This document shows positions 9,157 to 21,359 of a DNA stretch of 64,000 bases, piece by piece (position 1 is the stretch's first letter; the number at the start of each line of letters is the position of its first letter). The translations under genes and the position numbers were made by a program. The DNA lies in the NCBI GenBank assembly GCA_900073065.1, contig FJOG01000001.1:1130430-1194429 (forward strand), in the 5' to 3' direction. Below the pieces are notes generated by a model. The model saw only the letters and a list, made by a program, of their open reading frames with translations, was not told where the DNA came from and ran no database searches. Origin of the DNA: Phialocephala subalpina. Its lineage: Eukaryota; Ascomycota; Leotiomycetes; Helotiales; Mollisiaceae.

Positions 9157-11435
9157 GGGGTCGATGGGGGGTCGAGGGGACAAAATAAACGGTTAATTTC
9201 TGCATTGCGGTGGCGTTTAGGAGTGAATTACGTCCGGAAAGGATATGTGACAATATGAATGGCAATGCCATTGTAAATGAAACAAGGTTCACTGATACTT
9301 GATTTGCGCTGAATGTCCGTGTTCTGATATTCTGCTTGGTTATACATTTCAGGGGGAGAATGTTGGTCCTCAAGTTGAGGCACCTTAAGTGAGATCTATG
9401 AGATTTCACTGTGCTTCTAGTTTGCACATTTTGGCCTGGGTGACTATGGTTAAACTTGAGGACTTTTGAGATGAAGATTGTTGTTCTCAAGTTGAGACAT
9501 TTCAAGTCAAATTTCTCAAGGGTATTTCATTTCTAAATCGAACATTTTAAAGCAACGTTGCTATACCTTCGTTAGTTTGGATTCTCAAACCTTTCTAGTT
9601 AAAGCATGTAAGAAATACTCGATTCTTCTTTTTCAGACATTTTGGGCCGGGTATATTACGATTTCGCTATTTCGATTCCTCGGACAAATATAAACGGAAG
9701 CTCTTGCAGCCTTTTATGCCTCCTTCTCCATAAAAATATACTCTAAACAAGTTTTATAGAAGAAGCTGAGACACCGCTGCAACTGTCAAGAAGCCTAAGC
9801 AGGGTGCCAGCAAACCCTCAAATATTTGCGCCGGTACCCTGCGGCCAACCTCCCTGCCGCTTCCGCCATTCCCTCCGCCTCCGAGTGTAATGATGTTATT
9901 CCGAGGGGAAGGGTTGCAGCTTTATCACGGCCTAGAACAATCATATATGCCCAATGTGCAAGAATCCCAAGTTCCCTCCGCCGCCAACAGTATCTCTGCC
10001 ACAGGTCCAGCTCCACACCATCGCCGCTCATACTCTCTGATCATCCTCCACGACCCGGAGGTTATTAACCCCGCCATGTTCCGCCCCGCATGCATCACCA
10101 GTCAAGTTGACGTTCTCATCGCTAAGATTTGAGATATTTAGGAAGCTGTCAATCGTGAAGCGTCGTCATCTCTGCTTCGCCTTTCGTTCCGAAGAGCCCT
10201 CTCAGCACGATGACGACGCCAGATTCCTTGCAATCAAGTGTCTTTGCGTAGCTATAGTCGGGTTACCAAGGGAAGAATGCGGTAGTGAAGGTTACAATCT
10301 GGGCCTAGGACCGAAGAGCGTTTATTTATATTCACAGGGGAATTGGGTGTGGATAGCTAGGTAGAACGAGAGGAAGCTTGGAAGACTTTCTGGGCTAAGA
10401 ATATTCATGGTGGGACTGCGTTTGGAGAGAGAGTGCTGAATTTGCGCGAAAAATTCATGCTGGAGAGAAGAGAAGAGAGGGCTAAGCGATTGGGCTAAAG
10501 TCAAGAAGGACAAGAGCTTGAGCGAGAGGCTGTTCCATCAGACTACTGCATTGCTACGAAAGGCATGAATCAAAGACACCAATCTCTGTCCGCTGGTGAG
10601 CATCCCAGGGGAAAGCCAAAGTTCCATAGAAGATGTATCATCGTACCCAGAACCCAGAGGCTCGTCCGCTCCACTCTCGGAAGCGCCCGCCACCCCAGAA
10701 GCTAGTGATAGCAAAGAACCTATCAAGGCAACTCTTACCCATGTCTCATTTCTCGCAACATCCGTTCAAGGCCATTTGGGGAAAGCGAATCACTTTGCCA
10801 CGTGATTGCTCGTGGTCTGTATAAGGAAGCTTGAGTTAAAACTTCTTGGATTTGTCGTTACGGATATCTTGAACGGGAGTGCGAGGAGCTTGTTATTTCC
10901 AGCTTTAGAGGATCCAACTGCTCTTGAACATTGCTCGTCGAAATGAACATTGCCTTGACCCGGTGGAATACCCAATCCAGAGCGACATATTTCCCAGACT
11001 AAGTCTAGTCTCACAGCAATGCAGCAGAGTAACAACGCTCAAAGGGTCATTCATTATATCCACCAAATGCAACCAATCCTATCATTCAAATGCATCTTTG
11101 ATGAGCTCGCTGTAGAGCTGAGGTTATACAAGAACACCCATTTCATATTCCAGAACTCCACAAAATGTGATGTGATCGAGATTCTTCCCCTGAATCCCCT
11201 CGCCTCCGCTCCTAGAAACAAGAACATAGCCAACCATCATGATCTCTCCTCCTTTGGAATATGCCGAAGCTGAAACTAAGACTGCCGTATTTTCCGGGTA
11301 TTTTTTGCCCTTTATGCTGAAATCGAAATGTACAATTGTTCCTTTCCCTCCACTATGTGTCCTGCTCGCCTTCTTTTTCGTCCTCTACCCTGGATGGGCA
11401 GAGAATTTGGGTGACAGGTATCGCTGCTAGATAGC
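9157..11435. other. 2.3-kb intergenic region with diverged short repeats
   Basis: I find no gene I can support. Between about 9345 and 9560 two segments of about 75 bases resemble each other. Each begins near a CTCAAGTTGAG palindrome (9370-9381 and 9486-9497). The rest is short frames of poor quality on both strands. Confidence 0.4.
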
Positions 11436-14012
11436 TCACGAAGCACCTGTAAGGTTACTCTTCTTCCTCCCTAGCCCACTGAAAGAAAATCGATCCTTCG
11501 TGGTCTTCGAATGCTTCTCGGGCGTCTGACTCAACTCTCCCACTCCCTCGACGGCCGTATCATCCGTGTTTGTTGTATTGGTCGTCGACTGGCTCACACT
11601 CGGACTCCCACTCGCGCTGACGCTCGGGCTCGACTTCTCGTGGCCATTCTTCCCTCCAAGGAAACCAAAGCTCTTCCGACTCATGCTCTTGCTCCCCTTA
11701 TGCGTCCGACTCAGTCCCGGCAACGCGAACGTCTTCTCGTGTCCGTTCTCGGCAGGAATTCCAGCAGCAGCGGCTTCCTTCTTTCGTCTCTCTTCTTCTT
11801 CGGCTGCTGACGCTTTGCTTGCTGCCATAGCGGCTTTGACTTCTTCCGCTTGGGTCTTCTGGTACTCTTTCCGCTTGATCTCGAGTTCTTTGCGTCGTTT
11901 CTCGTCGGCTTTTATCCGTTCTTTCTCCGCGGCCTTTTCAGCTGCTTTGCGAGCTTTCTCTGCTTCTTTGCTTTCCTTCTTCTCACGCTCCTCGTCTTTC
12001 TTGCTCTTGATCTTGGTGTGGTCGAGTTGCGGAACAACAGTAGGAGGTTTCTCAGGAGGAAGGGTGGTTGATTGTCGGAGAGCTGGATGTGGAGTTTGTG
12101 GTACCGGGGAGGTGACGGCGTGGTCTAGAGAGACGAATTCTTGGTGTTCGTCGATCGGAGTGTTGGGGATGGAGACAGCCTTCGACGTCTGGCTTGGGTA
12201 AGTTCCGTTCGGTTGGGATGACGGGTGTCGGACAATATCAGCTTCTTGAGATGCGAGAGCAACTTCCGCCAGGCCCTCAGCTTCCTGCTCTTTCCGCATA
12301 GCTTCCACTGTGGTCTCCTGGTAGAACAGAACATAGGCACATGCCATGCCTGGCTTGTCGCCAAAGAAGTTTTTGACATAATGCTTGTCGACAGGTTCAA
12401 CCATTTCATCGTCGAATAACAGCCAACCACGATCCTGGGTTTTAATGACTGAAACATAATGTCCGTGATATGCATTACCACCGATGTGGACGACAATAGC
12501 ATAGAGTTCGTAGAGTCGGTCCGGATCCTCGGCATCGTCTGTCGTATTGAACATTCGGAGATGATAAGGATACACAACTCGATGGAACAGCTTCTGTAGC
12601 CGGGTCATATCCTCCGTATACTTAAATCTCTTGAGGTGCAAAGCCAAGATCTTGGGTAAACGCTTGATCTTCATACGCTTTTCAGCCTCTTGAAGACCGC
12701 CGCAATTGTCGCAATGAAACTTGTTTCTCTCGCAAAGCATTTCCTCCGCGGAGAACTTCCGTAAGCAGGAGGTGACTGATGAGTGCTGTTCCAAATCGAT
12801 AGACAGATCCAGGAAAGTCTCGTCTCTTTGAGACGCCGTCTCGCATGTTAAGCATTTGGTCTCGGATGTTAAGACACCCTCGAAGATCTCGTGAACCCAT
12901 CCAGTCCCAGGTGATCGCGTGCCGTTGTTCAGACCCATTGCGTGTGCCGCTGAAGTTACTGCCTGTTTCATTGATTGAGCCAGGCTGTCGTCGGTGTTTG
13001 GTGGAGCCAATTCCTTTATTCTCTGAGCATTTGCTTCAACGTTCGATATGACCGCGTTGAGAACCAAGCCGTAAAACTCGTGCGCATCCTGGTGCATTGA
13101 TGTTCGGAACATCTCATTATCACGCTTGAAAATCTCTAGGAATCTTTGAGGACTCAGGACTCCTGTCCGTGACGGATTGGCAATCAGAGCCATGAAGATG
13201 TCCTTCAACGCTGTGAATGTCGACTCCTCCATACCATACGAACTCGCACTCTCATATGTGAGTTCTAATATAGGCCCTGCCAGCATCGCGTGCTTCTTCT
13301 TGTATTCTGGCGAGTCCGGTTTATCCTCAGGTCGCTGGCCTGGTGACGCAGGAACAGGCTGACCAGCATTAATCGCTGCTCTCCTCTTCATCGCCTCAGC
13401 CGCTGTAATTCCTTTCGGCTTCGCAGGTGATACAGCCCCACCATTTTGTATTGGCGCTCGTATTGGGGTGACGATTTTTGGATGTCCGTTCGGCGTATCG
13501 AGTGGTGAGTGTGGGGGATATCGAACGACATGTTCTCGGAATGGGACTGAGTAATATAAGGCTTGTACTATCGAATTGCAGTAACTAAGCAATTAGCTTC
13601 CTGAAGTTTGAATGATTCTGAGGACAAACCATGTGTTTCCAAACTAGAAGTCATGTTAGTATCGTCTGCTTGTGGGGGATCTGTTGAACGTACATTCTCC
13701 ATCCCGAAGAACTTGTCGCTTCCATCATTGCGAATGGGCCCAGCATTTTGTAGCATCTTCACAAGAGGTGTGATTTCGGGTTCTGGTTCGACATCTTTCT
13801 TGTGTTTGTGCGATGGGGCGGAGGCACCTGGACTCGTCGTTCCCTACAATGTCCCATTGTCAGTCGATGTTCGCAGAGAGAATAATCATTCGGCGCATCT
13901 CCAACAAAGTTCAAAACAATTGATGGATCCTAGAGCCAGTAGATCGAACGCCATAATAGAGGAATGTACTGACAGTTGCGGCCCCCTTGAATTTACTGAA
14001 CAGGCCCGACAT
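11436..14012 (-). CDS. creB: Ubiquitin C-terminal hydrolase CreB (carbon catabolite repression)
   Basis: USP-family deubiquitinase, orthologous to Aspergillus CreB and human USP46/USP12, acting with the WD40 protein CreC in carbon catabolite repression. Exons: 14012-13974, 13843-13694, 13643-13630 (14 nt), 13584-11436; 783 aa, near CreB's usual 770. Seen: the Cys box FFGMENFGNTCYCNSIV with catalytic Cys at residue 68, a QDAHEFY motif, the zinc-type pairs CLTC and [16 protein letters not shown], and the His box [12 protein letters not shown] near residue 443. A long Lys/Glu/Ala coiled coil lies around residues 590-690, then a Ser/Thr-rich tail. The catalytic Cys codon is split TG|T across the intron after the 14-nt exon. 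Confidence 0.95.
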
Positions 14013-16964
14013 GTTGTCGTGTGGTGATCCTCCTCAGCTTGGTACTCTCTTCGGCCTCACAAGCCGCGAGAGCGGCGACGAAGTGTGAAGGCAAGGTGTA
14101 GATCGAATTGTATCATGCGCGATGTTTTCGATATCCAAATTCTTCCGTTCCCAGATTCTTCGTCCTCAGATGCTCAAGTGCTCAGATGCTCCAAATCCGC
14201 GGCCAAAGTCCGTTGAAATGCAGCGATGGGGCGTAGCGCGGGGTGAAGTCTCGTGTTCGGATTGGCAGCCTGTCCGTGGCAATTGCGTGAATGTATCGAT
14301 GATTGAGTGGTCTTCGATTGATAAATTGATCGTGTAGCAAATGCGAATAATGAAGAGCAAGAGAAGTGAATGTTGGGGTAGAGATGAAAGACGGGGTGGT
14401 GGATTGCGGCGCTGGTATCTTGGTGGCAGGCTGCGAATGTCCGTGGACTCGAAGGGGTGGAGGCTTGGCCCAGATTGGACGTTTTTACTCTCCACCGCAA
14501 AAGTTGGGGCCAGTTGGGGAGCCAGACGCATTCGAGAATACCAGTAGAGGCAAGTATTAGAGAGATCTGGACCTAGTCTAGGCAAGGCAAGTCAGACTCT
14601 CGTGGCTTTCGAGATCACTTTACCCCGAGTTATATATAATCCGGTCGCACGTACGGCCGCCACAAGAGCGATATATGATGGGATGATGGGATGCTCGTTA
14701 CAATTATGCCTCATTCAAGAAACCAGTCTGGAGATCTAGAAGATATCAACCTCGAGTAATCGTGGAACGTGTCAAGCAAGGTACGTCCTCACTTCTACCA
14801 CTCGCAGAAGACAAAACTGCAGAGGCCTGTCTAGTTTCCTTCTAGAGCGACGACGATGCATCCCAAGAACGTTCTCCAGCACCCCATTTTAACCCATGCC
14901 ATCCACATCCCAGAATATTGCCAATCAGCACCACCGCACAGAGTCTTGACTCTTTGACGGGCGTCTGCCCCAGATTTGCCTCACGAATGAGCTGATTTCC
15001 ACCTTGAGAGGGGTGCCATGTTCCAGGGTCAACGTCAAGGTCATGCAGAGAATCACAGTCCCAACTACCACAACCAGAGAATTGCCTGGGATGGGCCAGG
15101 TGTGGGGTAGTCAGGTCGACGGGAGCTGTCATCGCGGTTGGATTTCTCGGGGTCTGCAACTCCAACAGAGGCTGGGATCAAGCAATAGCCGCCGTCATAT
15201 TGACCCAGGCAGTGGCATCTGCAGACCCTCGACACCCTCCAGCATCCAGCTTCAGATTTCAGACCGTTTTCCGTTCGAATGGAACGTTTCCCCCTCCCCA
15301 CTATGACGAAAATCGATGCAGCAACGGACGACGTCCCGCGAGGTATCCTATCAGAAGCTGTATAGCCTGCATAAACAGAGAAGGTTGCCTCTTCGGTCCG
15401 TTATGGCCAACTCAGAAGCATCTTGCGCCGTTGCGGAGGAAGAGACAGTTAACGTGTGGAAGATATCGGGACAATACACCGAAAGCGAAAGGCGCTCATG
15501 ACATTAAATGACCTCAGCAGCTCGCTCTCATGATGCCCGAAAGGATCAATTGGGAACACGAACACCCTCATGACTTCTCATCTCCAGCTCTTCGTTGCAC
15601 ATGATTCAACATGATTCAACATGAATCAAGAACTAGACGATCAACCTCTCAGCCCGGCTTCCTCGCTTCTCGGGTTTGTAACGAAGTCGATTCAAGTCCA
15701 ACAGATCGTTCGGCCTCTTCCTCCCGCGGCTGCCATCGTTTCCAGAAACCCTCCTGCATGAACCTTCGCAGCAATGACGAAGATGTCCTAAGCTCAAATC
15801 GCGAAAGATCAGCAATCAGATCTTCAACGGCTTTCTGCCAAAACCCCATCACTTACCAACCAAAACCTCACCACCACTTTTTACCAGCCACCCCATCATG
15901 CAAAAAGAAAACCAACAAGACAACAAGAAATCGAAATATCGAAATCACTATTCCCGTCGTCCATCGCAGCCCGGCTAAATGCACAAACGAACGGCGTCTG
16001 ATCCAGCCAACAAATTCCCCAATGACCCAACATGCCTTCCCAGATTACCCCACTTCTGGACGAAGACATCGGACTTACCGGTCCCGCACCCGATTGCCTG
16101 GGCCCGCTACCATTCCGTTTCCTTCTTTGAAAAATCTCGCAGCAAGCAAACGGCACAAGCTGCACAACAAACGTCTAAGGTCTGACATGACGATTCGGCC
16201 CCACTTGCTCCTTCCCCTTGAGACTTTCAAGACAAGAAACTTTGCTTAAGTGTTGCAGATATAAGGAAACAAGAGCTCCCTCCGTATGAAACACACGACC
16301 ACGTGGGATCGAGATCGACACATCCACTATCCTGGGTCGCGGATCAGAGCCCGGTTGGGGGCTAAATGACACCATTGAAAGAGACAGGCCAGGGGATATG
16401 TGGGGTAAGTGACCTCCAAACTCTCGTGATTTTTGAAGTGAACTTTGGGGGTACGTCCTTCCGTTCCAGTGGGTGATTTCCTAGCCCCATCCGATCTTAG
16501 GTAAAGATGTTTAAAAATCATCTTCAAACCCTCGTACCTAAGATTGGACCTCACCAAACAATCCAGGGTTCAGATGGGCGAGGCTTGCTCGAGTGGCTTC
16601 ACTAGATCGGGATCCGATTTTAGGTTAAGCCCTCAACGAAGCTTCCGGGTTTTGAAGGACCATTGAAAATTTAGGGTACCGTTGAACTTTGGTTGAGGTT
16701 CTGAACGATCTCGAATCATGTCAATAGCTACTAATCCTCCAGAAAACATCATGATATTTCACTTGTGACTCGAGAGTCCAATTGAAGGATGTCCCGAAGC
16801 GTGCTGGACATCAGCCTTTGATGGCATAACTTCAAGCAAGTATCGACTTTAGCTTTCATCCGATGAGCTCGTGGTTTAAAATACAACTTGAAAGTATAAG
16901 AAGAGGTGAAAACAAACGAAACAGGTGGTAACATGCACACGTACCAACCAGCAATTTGCAAACC
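14013..16964. other. 3-kb intergenic region
   Basis: No supported gene. It includes three near-copies of CATGATTCAA at about 15600-15630, an inverted repeat at 16494-16544 and Pro/Ser-rich frames I do not accept (for example 15611-16249). On the minus strand 15852-15649 reads MMGFWQKAVEDLIADLSRFE and onward, which looks more protein-like than its surroundings, but it has no partner exon or family I can name. Confidence 0.35.
16494..16544. repeat. Inverted repeat / possible hairpin
   Basis: ATCTTAGGTA (16494-16503) and TACCTAAGAT (16535-16544) are perfect inverse complements. An inner pair, AAGATG and CATCTT, lies between them. The arms could fold as a nested stem. No target-site duplication or transposon end is apparent. 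Confidence 0.45.
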
Positions 16965-16976
16965 ATATATATATAA
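16965..16976 (+). promoter_or_regulatory. TATA box
   Basis: A TATATATATAA tract about 130 bases upstream of the ATG at 17101. It is followed by CT- and CA-rich leader DNA with TCACACACAG, the usual fungal core-promoter pattern. Confidence 0.4.
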
Positions 16977-17100
16977 TGAGAAAGAAATAAGTCACGATTC
17001 ATTTCATCTGATCTGATCTCACACACAGTGTCACTACACAACGATATTTGGGTCGTCTTGACTTTCATCAAGCAACCTCTCAAGTCCTCAAAAAGTCACA

Positions 17101-17208
17101 ATGAAATTCGCTGGTCAACATGCTCATGCTCATGCTAATGCTCATATGCCGATCCCCAACGCCGTACCCAACTCTATCCTCTACAATGATCTTACATCCC
17201 ATCTCTAA
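17101..17208 (+). CDS. Small His/Ala-repeat reading frame (35 aa)
   Basis: ATG in good context (GTCACA just before it). It encodes MKFAGQHAHAHANAHMPIPN and 15 more residues ending TSHL. The N-terminal half alternates His with Ala, which could bind metal, but that is speculation. A TATA box and a CT/CA-rich leader upstream favour real transcription. It ends 122 bases before the convergent SUT gene's stop. It may be a small protein, part of a spliced gene whose other exons I could not find, or a chance frame. Confidence 0.28.
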   Translation: MKFAGQHAHAHANAHMPIPNAVPNSILYNDLTSHL

Positions 17209-17329
17209 CATTCTCTCTTTAGCTTTCATTCCCTCTCTAAGCACCATCTGATCTGTCGTAACTTCAAAATTCCCTCACTTCTTCGTGTCACCGCACTTCC
17301 TCTCTTCCGTTCTCATCGAAAATAGCTCA

Positions 17330-19345
17330 TCACTTCTCATTCACCTCCCTCATCAACCTCTTCAACTTCTTCGTCGCAAACGCCGCCCCAATCGTACTAA
17401 ACGCCCCAATACAAAAACAGACCGCAATTGCATTCGGTCCGTCCGTACTGTGATGCTCACTCGGATCCGCATCATGCGCCAGCTCGGGACTCTTCCCGGG
17501 CTCTAGAATCGCGAACACAACTGTACTGATCATCGTCCCTATGAATTGCGGGATCGTGGTATAAATGTTTAGGATTCCAAAGTAGAGACCTGAGAGCTCG
17601 CCTGTGGAGTTTACTGGATCGTCTTTTTCGTCGGGGCCGTGCTCGAGACGGAGGAGAGAGGTGGGGGAGGAGAGCTCGATTGAGTCCGCTGATGAGAGGC
17701 GGCGGTAGGCGGCTGGGGAGGAGGAGAGGCGGTTGACTTCGATGCCAAGGAACGCACTAGGTGCCCACGAAGCAATGACCCAAGGGAAGCCGCAAAGGGT
17801 GACGATGAAGGTCGCGAATCGGAAGGAGTGAGCGAATGGTGCCATGAACATAGAGAAGCTGAAAAGAAGGTGCCCGTAGATCCAGGCTGTGAGAAGATCG
17901 GGTTTCCATTTGTTGACTGACGTAACGAGCCCTGCAATGGCTGCTGGTGGACGTGCAGTGAAGTTCTGCTCATCGGGAGATTTGATTAAGAGTGGGAGTA
18001 AAACTGCTCCTATGGTGGTGACGATCGAGAATAGAACCAATGACAAGCTCCCTATTCGACCAATGTCTCCCAGAGCATCGCTGGATCCCTTGAAGTCTTT
18101 CGGCGCATCGTACCTGAAGTAGATTTCTCCAACAAAGGTGGTGCTGTAAAAGAGGAATGGGAACCATCCTATCCAACTCCAGAGTTGGACATTGCAGATA
18201 GCCTGAATTCGTGGAGGCAGAGTAGTCAAAGTTCGGTACACTTTTCTGAAGATCATGCCAATTCCTAGAGGAGCGTCTTGCTCTCTTCCGGATATCAAGA
18301 CTCGCTCAGTGACCGCCCACGAGGTGACACCGCAGGTAAAGACCAGTGCAAACGCTGCTACGACAGTTAATTGTTTGAATTGCGTGTCGCCGAATGTGGT
18401 TCCGAAGATAGTAACAAGATCCATTGTCCCTATCACATATCCAGTAAGATGACCCATCGAGACCATTCTACTTGCTTCACATTGTCAGTATAATTCCTGC
18501 AGAGGGGGTCCTGAACCTACCCCAAGCACTGCCAGATTGCTGTTTGGCAATTGGTAACGTATCAACAATCAGACTCCTGCAACTTGCTTGGACTACCACC
18601 CCGAATTAGTATCCATGCCCAACACTCTGCGTCTTCCAGACTCACCAGCATTGATGGCAAAGTCTATAGCATAAATAGCCAGTACGGCTACGACAACCGT
18701 GCATGTCTTCCTGAAGTCACCCTCTTCCACGAAATATGCCGTAAGCTCCTTCGCCCAGCCAAGGGCCAGTAAGAACACTCCCACCACAAATGATCCAATA
18801 ACCATGATAGGTCTCCGTCTGCCATACTTCGACTTCGACCTGTCTGCAATAATACCGACGATTGGTTGCATTATCAGACCTGACAACGGTCCTGCAATCC
18901 AAACAAGGGATGTTCGCGATTTCGTAAGTCCAAGGGCGAGGAGGTATGGAGTACAGTCTGTCCTTTGATCAGCAATTGAACTCTAATAAGCACAATTGAA
19001 GACTCACAAGTCATTTCAATTCCCCAAGTGAATCTGCAAAGATTCATCAGCCAAAGCCCAATCTCGACAGAACTCCACGTACTGTAAACCTGCCATTGAG
19101 AACGTCAACAGCGCCATGCGCATAGCCTCCGTCGAACCCTTGACAGAAGGCTGCCCACTCCATTGTGCCATCTCTCTGTACCCAGATCTCCCTCTGCTGT
19201 GGCTCCGCCGTCTCGGTGTCGATATTATGAAGTTGTCGTTTCCGTCTGCAGCCCTGTCTTCAGCCTCATGACCTCGTGTTCGCAGCGTTAGAGGAGATTC
19301 CTGAGACTTAGCCGCGTAATCATCATCAGCAACTGCGATCGCCAT
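17330..19345 (-). CDS. SUT/GPH-type sugar:H+ symporter
   Basis: Twelve-helix major facilitator of the sucrose/alpha-glucoside symporter group (plant SUT, fission yeast Sut1). Exons: 19345-19083, 19033-19008, 18957-18646, 18592-18521, 18474-17330; introns 49, 50, 53 and 46 nt; 605 aa. Seen after a hydrophilic, Arg-rich N-terminus of about 75 residues: GLQFTWGIEMTYCTPYLL, then SLVWIAGPLSGLIMQPIVG and IADRSKSKYGRRRP, the family signature loop, then ASRMVSMGHLTGYVIG. The 26-nt second exon carries the conserved FTWGIEMT. Likely plasma membrane uptake of sucrose, maltose or related alpha-glucosides; the substrate is not deducible. The start at 19345 is the only upstream in-frame Met. Confidence 0.9.
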
Positions 19346-19648
19346 GGAGCCTCGAATTTCCGTGATAGAGAAGAACTTACGAAGGAGTAATCTTCACATA
19401 TCTTCTGAATTTACTTTTGCTGAGCTCTGGAATGAACGATAGCCTTGAGGGAAGGTGCGATTGATTGGGGACAGGTAACTCGGGAAGGCTGAGACCAGAT
19501 GTCAAGGGGTATTTCGCCTAAAGCGGGAATCGGTCACGAGGTCCAATTAAGGGGTAGCTTGGCTAGAAATCTTGACATGTAATTTTTGATTTGGGTATCT
19601 ACAGACTTATGCCACAGATTTATGAACAATGCCGTTGTCACAATCGTC
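19346..19648. other. Short intergenic gap
   Basis: Promoter of the SUT-type gene and 3' flank of dynactin p50. No other feature. Confidence 0.4.
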
Positions 19649-21042
19649 TCAAACCTTCTCCATCTTCTGCTCCAGCTCCTTCACCCAGCCTTCTACCACC
19701 TTCATATTTCCACTCATGACTGTCTCGCCTTGCTTCATAGCTGCCTCAACCTTCTCGAGTCCTTCTCGCCATTTCTTGATGTCATCAGCCATCTGCGACT
19801 GTCTTTCTTCAACTTTCGTCAAACCATCACTAGCCGTAGCAGCATCTGCATGAATAGCTCGTAGAGACCTTAGCCTGTCCAGCAAGGGAGGGAGAAGTGG
19901 TGCCAAGTTCTCGATAGTCGACAGAGTGCCGTACAGAGCATTAATCTTGGCCACTTGCTCCGAGTCTTCCCCTTCTTCCGCAATCACATCACCGCCTGCA
20001 GCTCTCAATGCGTCTTGCGCTGCCTTGGCTGCTTTTCGTGACTCCTCCAACTTCTCAGCTTCTTGCGTGAGAGCACGAACTCTTCTGCTAATGCTGTCCA
20101 AAGACGAGGGAGACGATTCTGTGATTAGCGATATTTGTCGCTGTAATGTCTCGAGGCTTGGAAGGATTGCCCTTGGTGTTGCACTTGTGGGAAGATCAGT
20201 TGGATTGATTCCTAGAGCTTTCTCGAGAAGAGCTAGACGTGTATCGAAGTCGGCAGCTTTTGCAAGAGCATGGCTCTGCTGGTACGTAGGTGCGTATGTG
20301 ACAGTATATGTAGCTGAATCTCCCTTCCCCTGTGATGTCTGCGGTGGTCCATTGGCCTTGATTCCCGTTCCTAGGTCTTTGGCAAACTTCGCAGCTACGC
20401 TTGGGGGTGCTGATACCTGGCTGGTAGAGATCCCATCAAGCATCCGACTCAAAGCTGTGACATTGGCTCCCAAATCTTCGCCATCTTTCCCATCCGTCTC
20501 CTTGTTTTCGGCCTGTCTCTTTCCATATTCTTCTTTCACTTCCTCGATTTCTCGCTTTAACCTAGCAAGCTTCCTTTCCAGGCTTTCTCCATCCTCATCG
20601 TCACTGAAGTCTCCGTATTCTTCCGTGCCATCTTCTCGCCTTCGTTGCCGCCGAGTCGAGGTCTTGTATGATTTCCGCTTCGCAGTCACCCTGTCTGAAA
20701 AGTCCACATCTCGAGCATCTACTTGTGCGGGTAGGAAATGTGATCGAGCTTCATCTGGTTGGAGTCTCGCGCGGGAGATGCCCGATTCTTCGTCTTCGTC
20801 AAAGTCTTTGTAAGAGGATGAAGTCGATTCTGAACGTGCCCTACCAGTCTATGGATATTCAGCAGCAATTCTGCAAATAGGACAAGTAACCTACAGCTGT
20901 AGAATTGTCGTCCGTTAACTCAGGAGTCTCATATGTGTCTTGCGCAAAGTCCTGCAGGCGATATGTTAGCTATGATTCCTCGAGTACGTGGCGTGAGTCA
21001 TACTAGATCTGGCAATGCTGCATACTTCCTATTCAGAGCCAT
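19649..21042 (-). CDS. Dynactin subunit 2 (p50 dynamitin)
   Basis: Shoulder/linker subunit of the dynactin complex that couples dynein to cargo and to nuclear movement in hyphae. Exons: 21042-21004, 20951-20895, 20848-19649; introns 52 and 46 nt; 431 aa, family-sized. Seen: MALNRKYAALPDLDFAQDTY and YETPEL at the N-terminus, the conserved dynamitin opening; then DVDFSDRVTAKRK, an acidic stretch, and heptad-rich coiled coils (ERKLARLKREIEEVKEEYGK; RRVRALTQEAEKLEESRKAA) through to the end. No membrane or signal segment. Divergent from the RTC4-domain gene, sharing a 317-bp promoter. Confidence 0.9.
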
Positions 21043-21359
21043 CTTCAACAGTCTGAGTTGTGAATTGGAGAAGCTTCAACACGGAACGCGGGTAAGACTT
21101 AGCGTTGGAGCTTGGGCCACTTTCGATGTCGGATAGAATTCGCGGTCTTTCAAGATGTAGATACAAAATCACAAATACCCATTATCAAAAATCGAAATTC
21201 AGAAATTTTCACGAGGAAACGGTATTACTCTTTTATCCTATTCTTTACTGCTTTGAGCCGAATTTCCCCAGAGATGATCTACCTCTGCCCCATAATATCG
21301 CTTAGACCTCCGTCGATTCCCTAAATCATCCCGACGCGACTGTGACGCGCTCCTGCTCA
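21043..21359. promoter_or_regulatory. Bidirectional promoter, dynactin p50 / RTC4-domain gene
   Basis: A 317-bp divergent intergenic space with A-rich patches in its middle. No specific sites recognised. Confidence 0.4.

Noticed and set aside
11566..12201. 211-codon plus-strand frame
   Set aside because: Antisense of the Lys/Glu-rich coiled coil of creB; Ser/Phe/Leu composition is the expected mirror.
15611..16249. 212-codon plus-strand frame
   Set aside because: Pro/Thr/Arg/Asn-rich and irregular, starting inside a short ATGATTCAAC repeat. It looks like chance openness in GC-balanced intergenic DNA.
19926..20813. 295-codon plus-strand frame
   Set aside because: Antisense shadow of the dynactin p50 coiled-coil exon.
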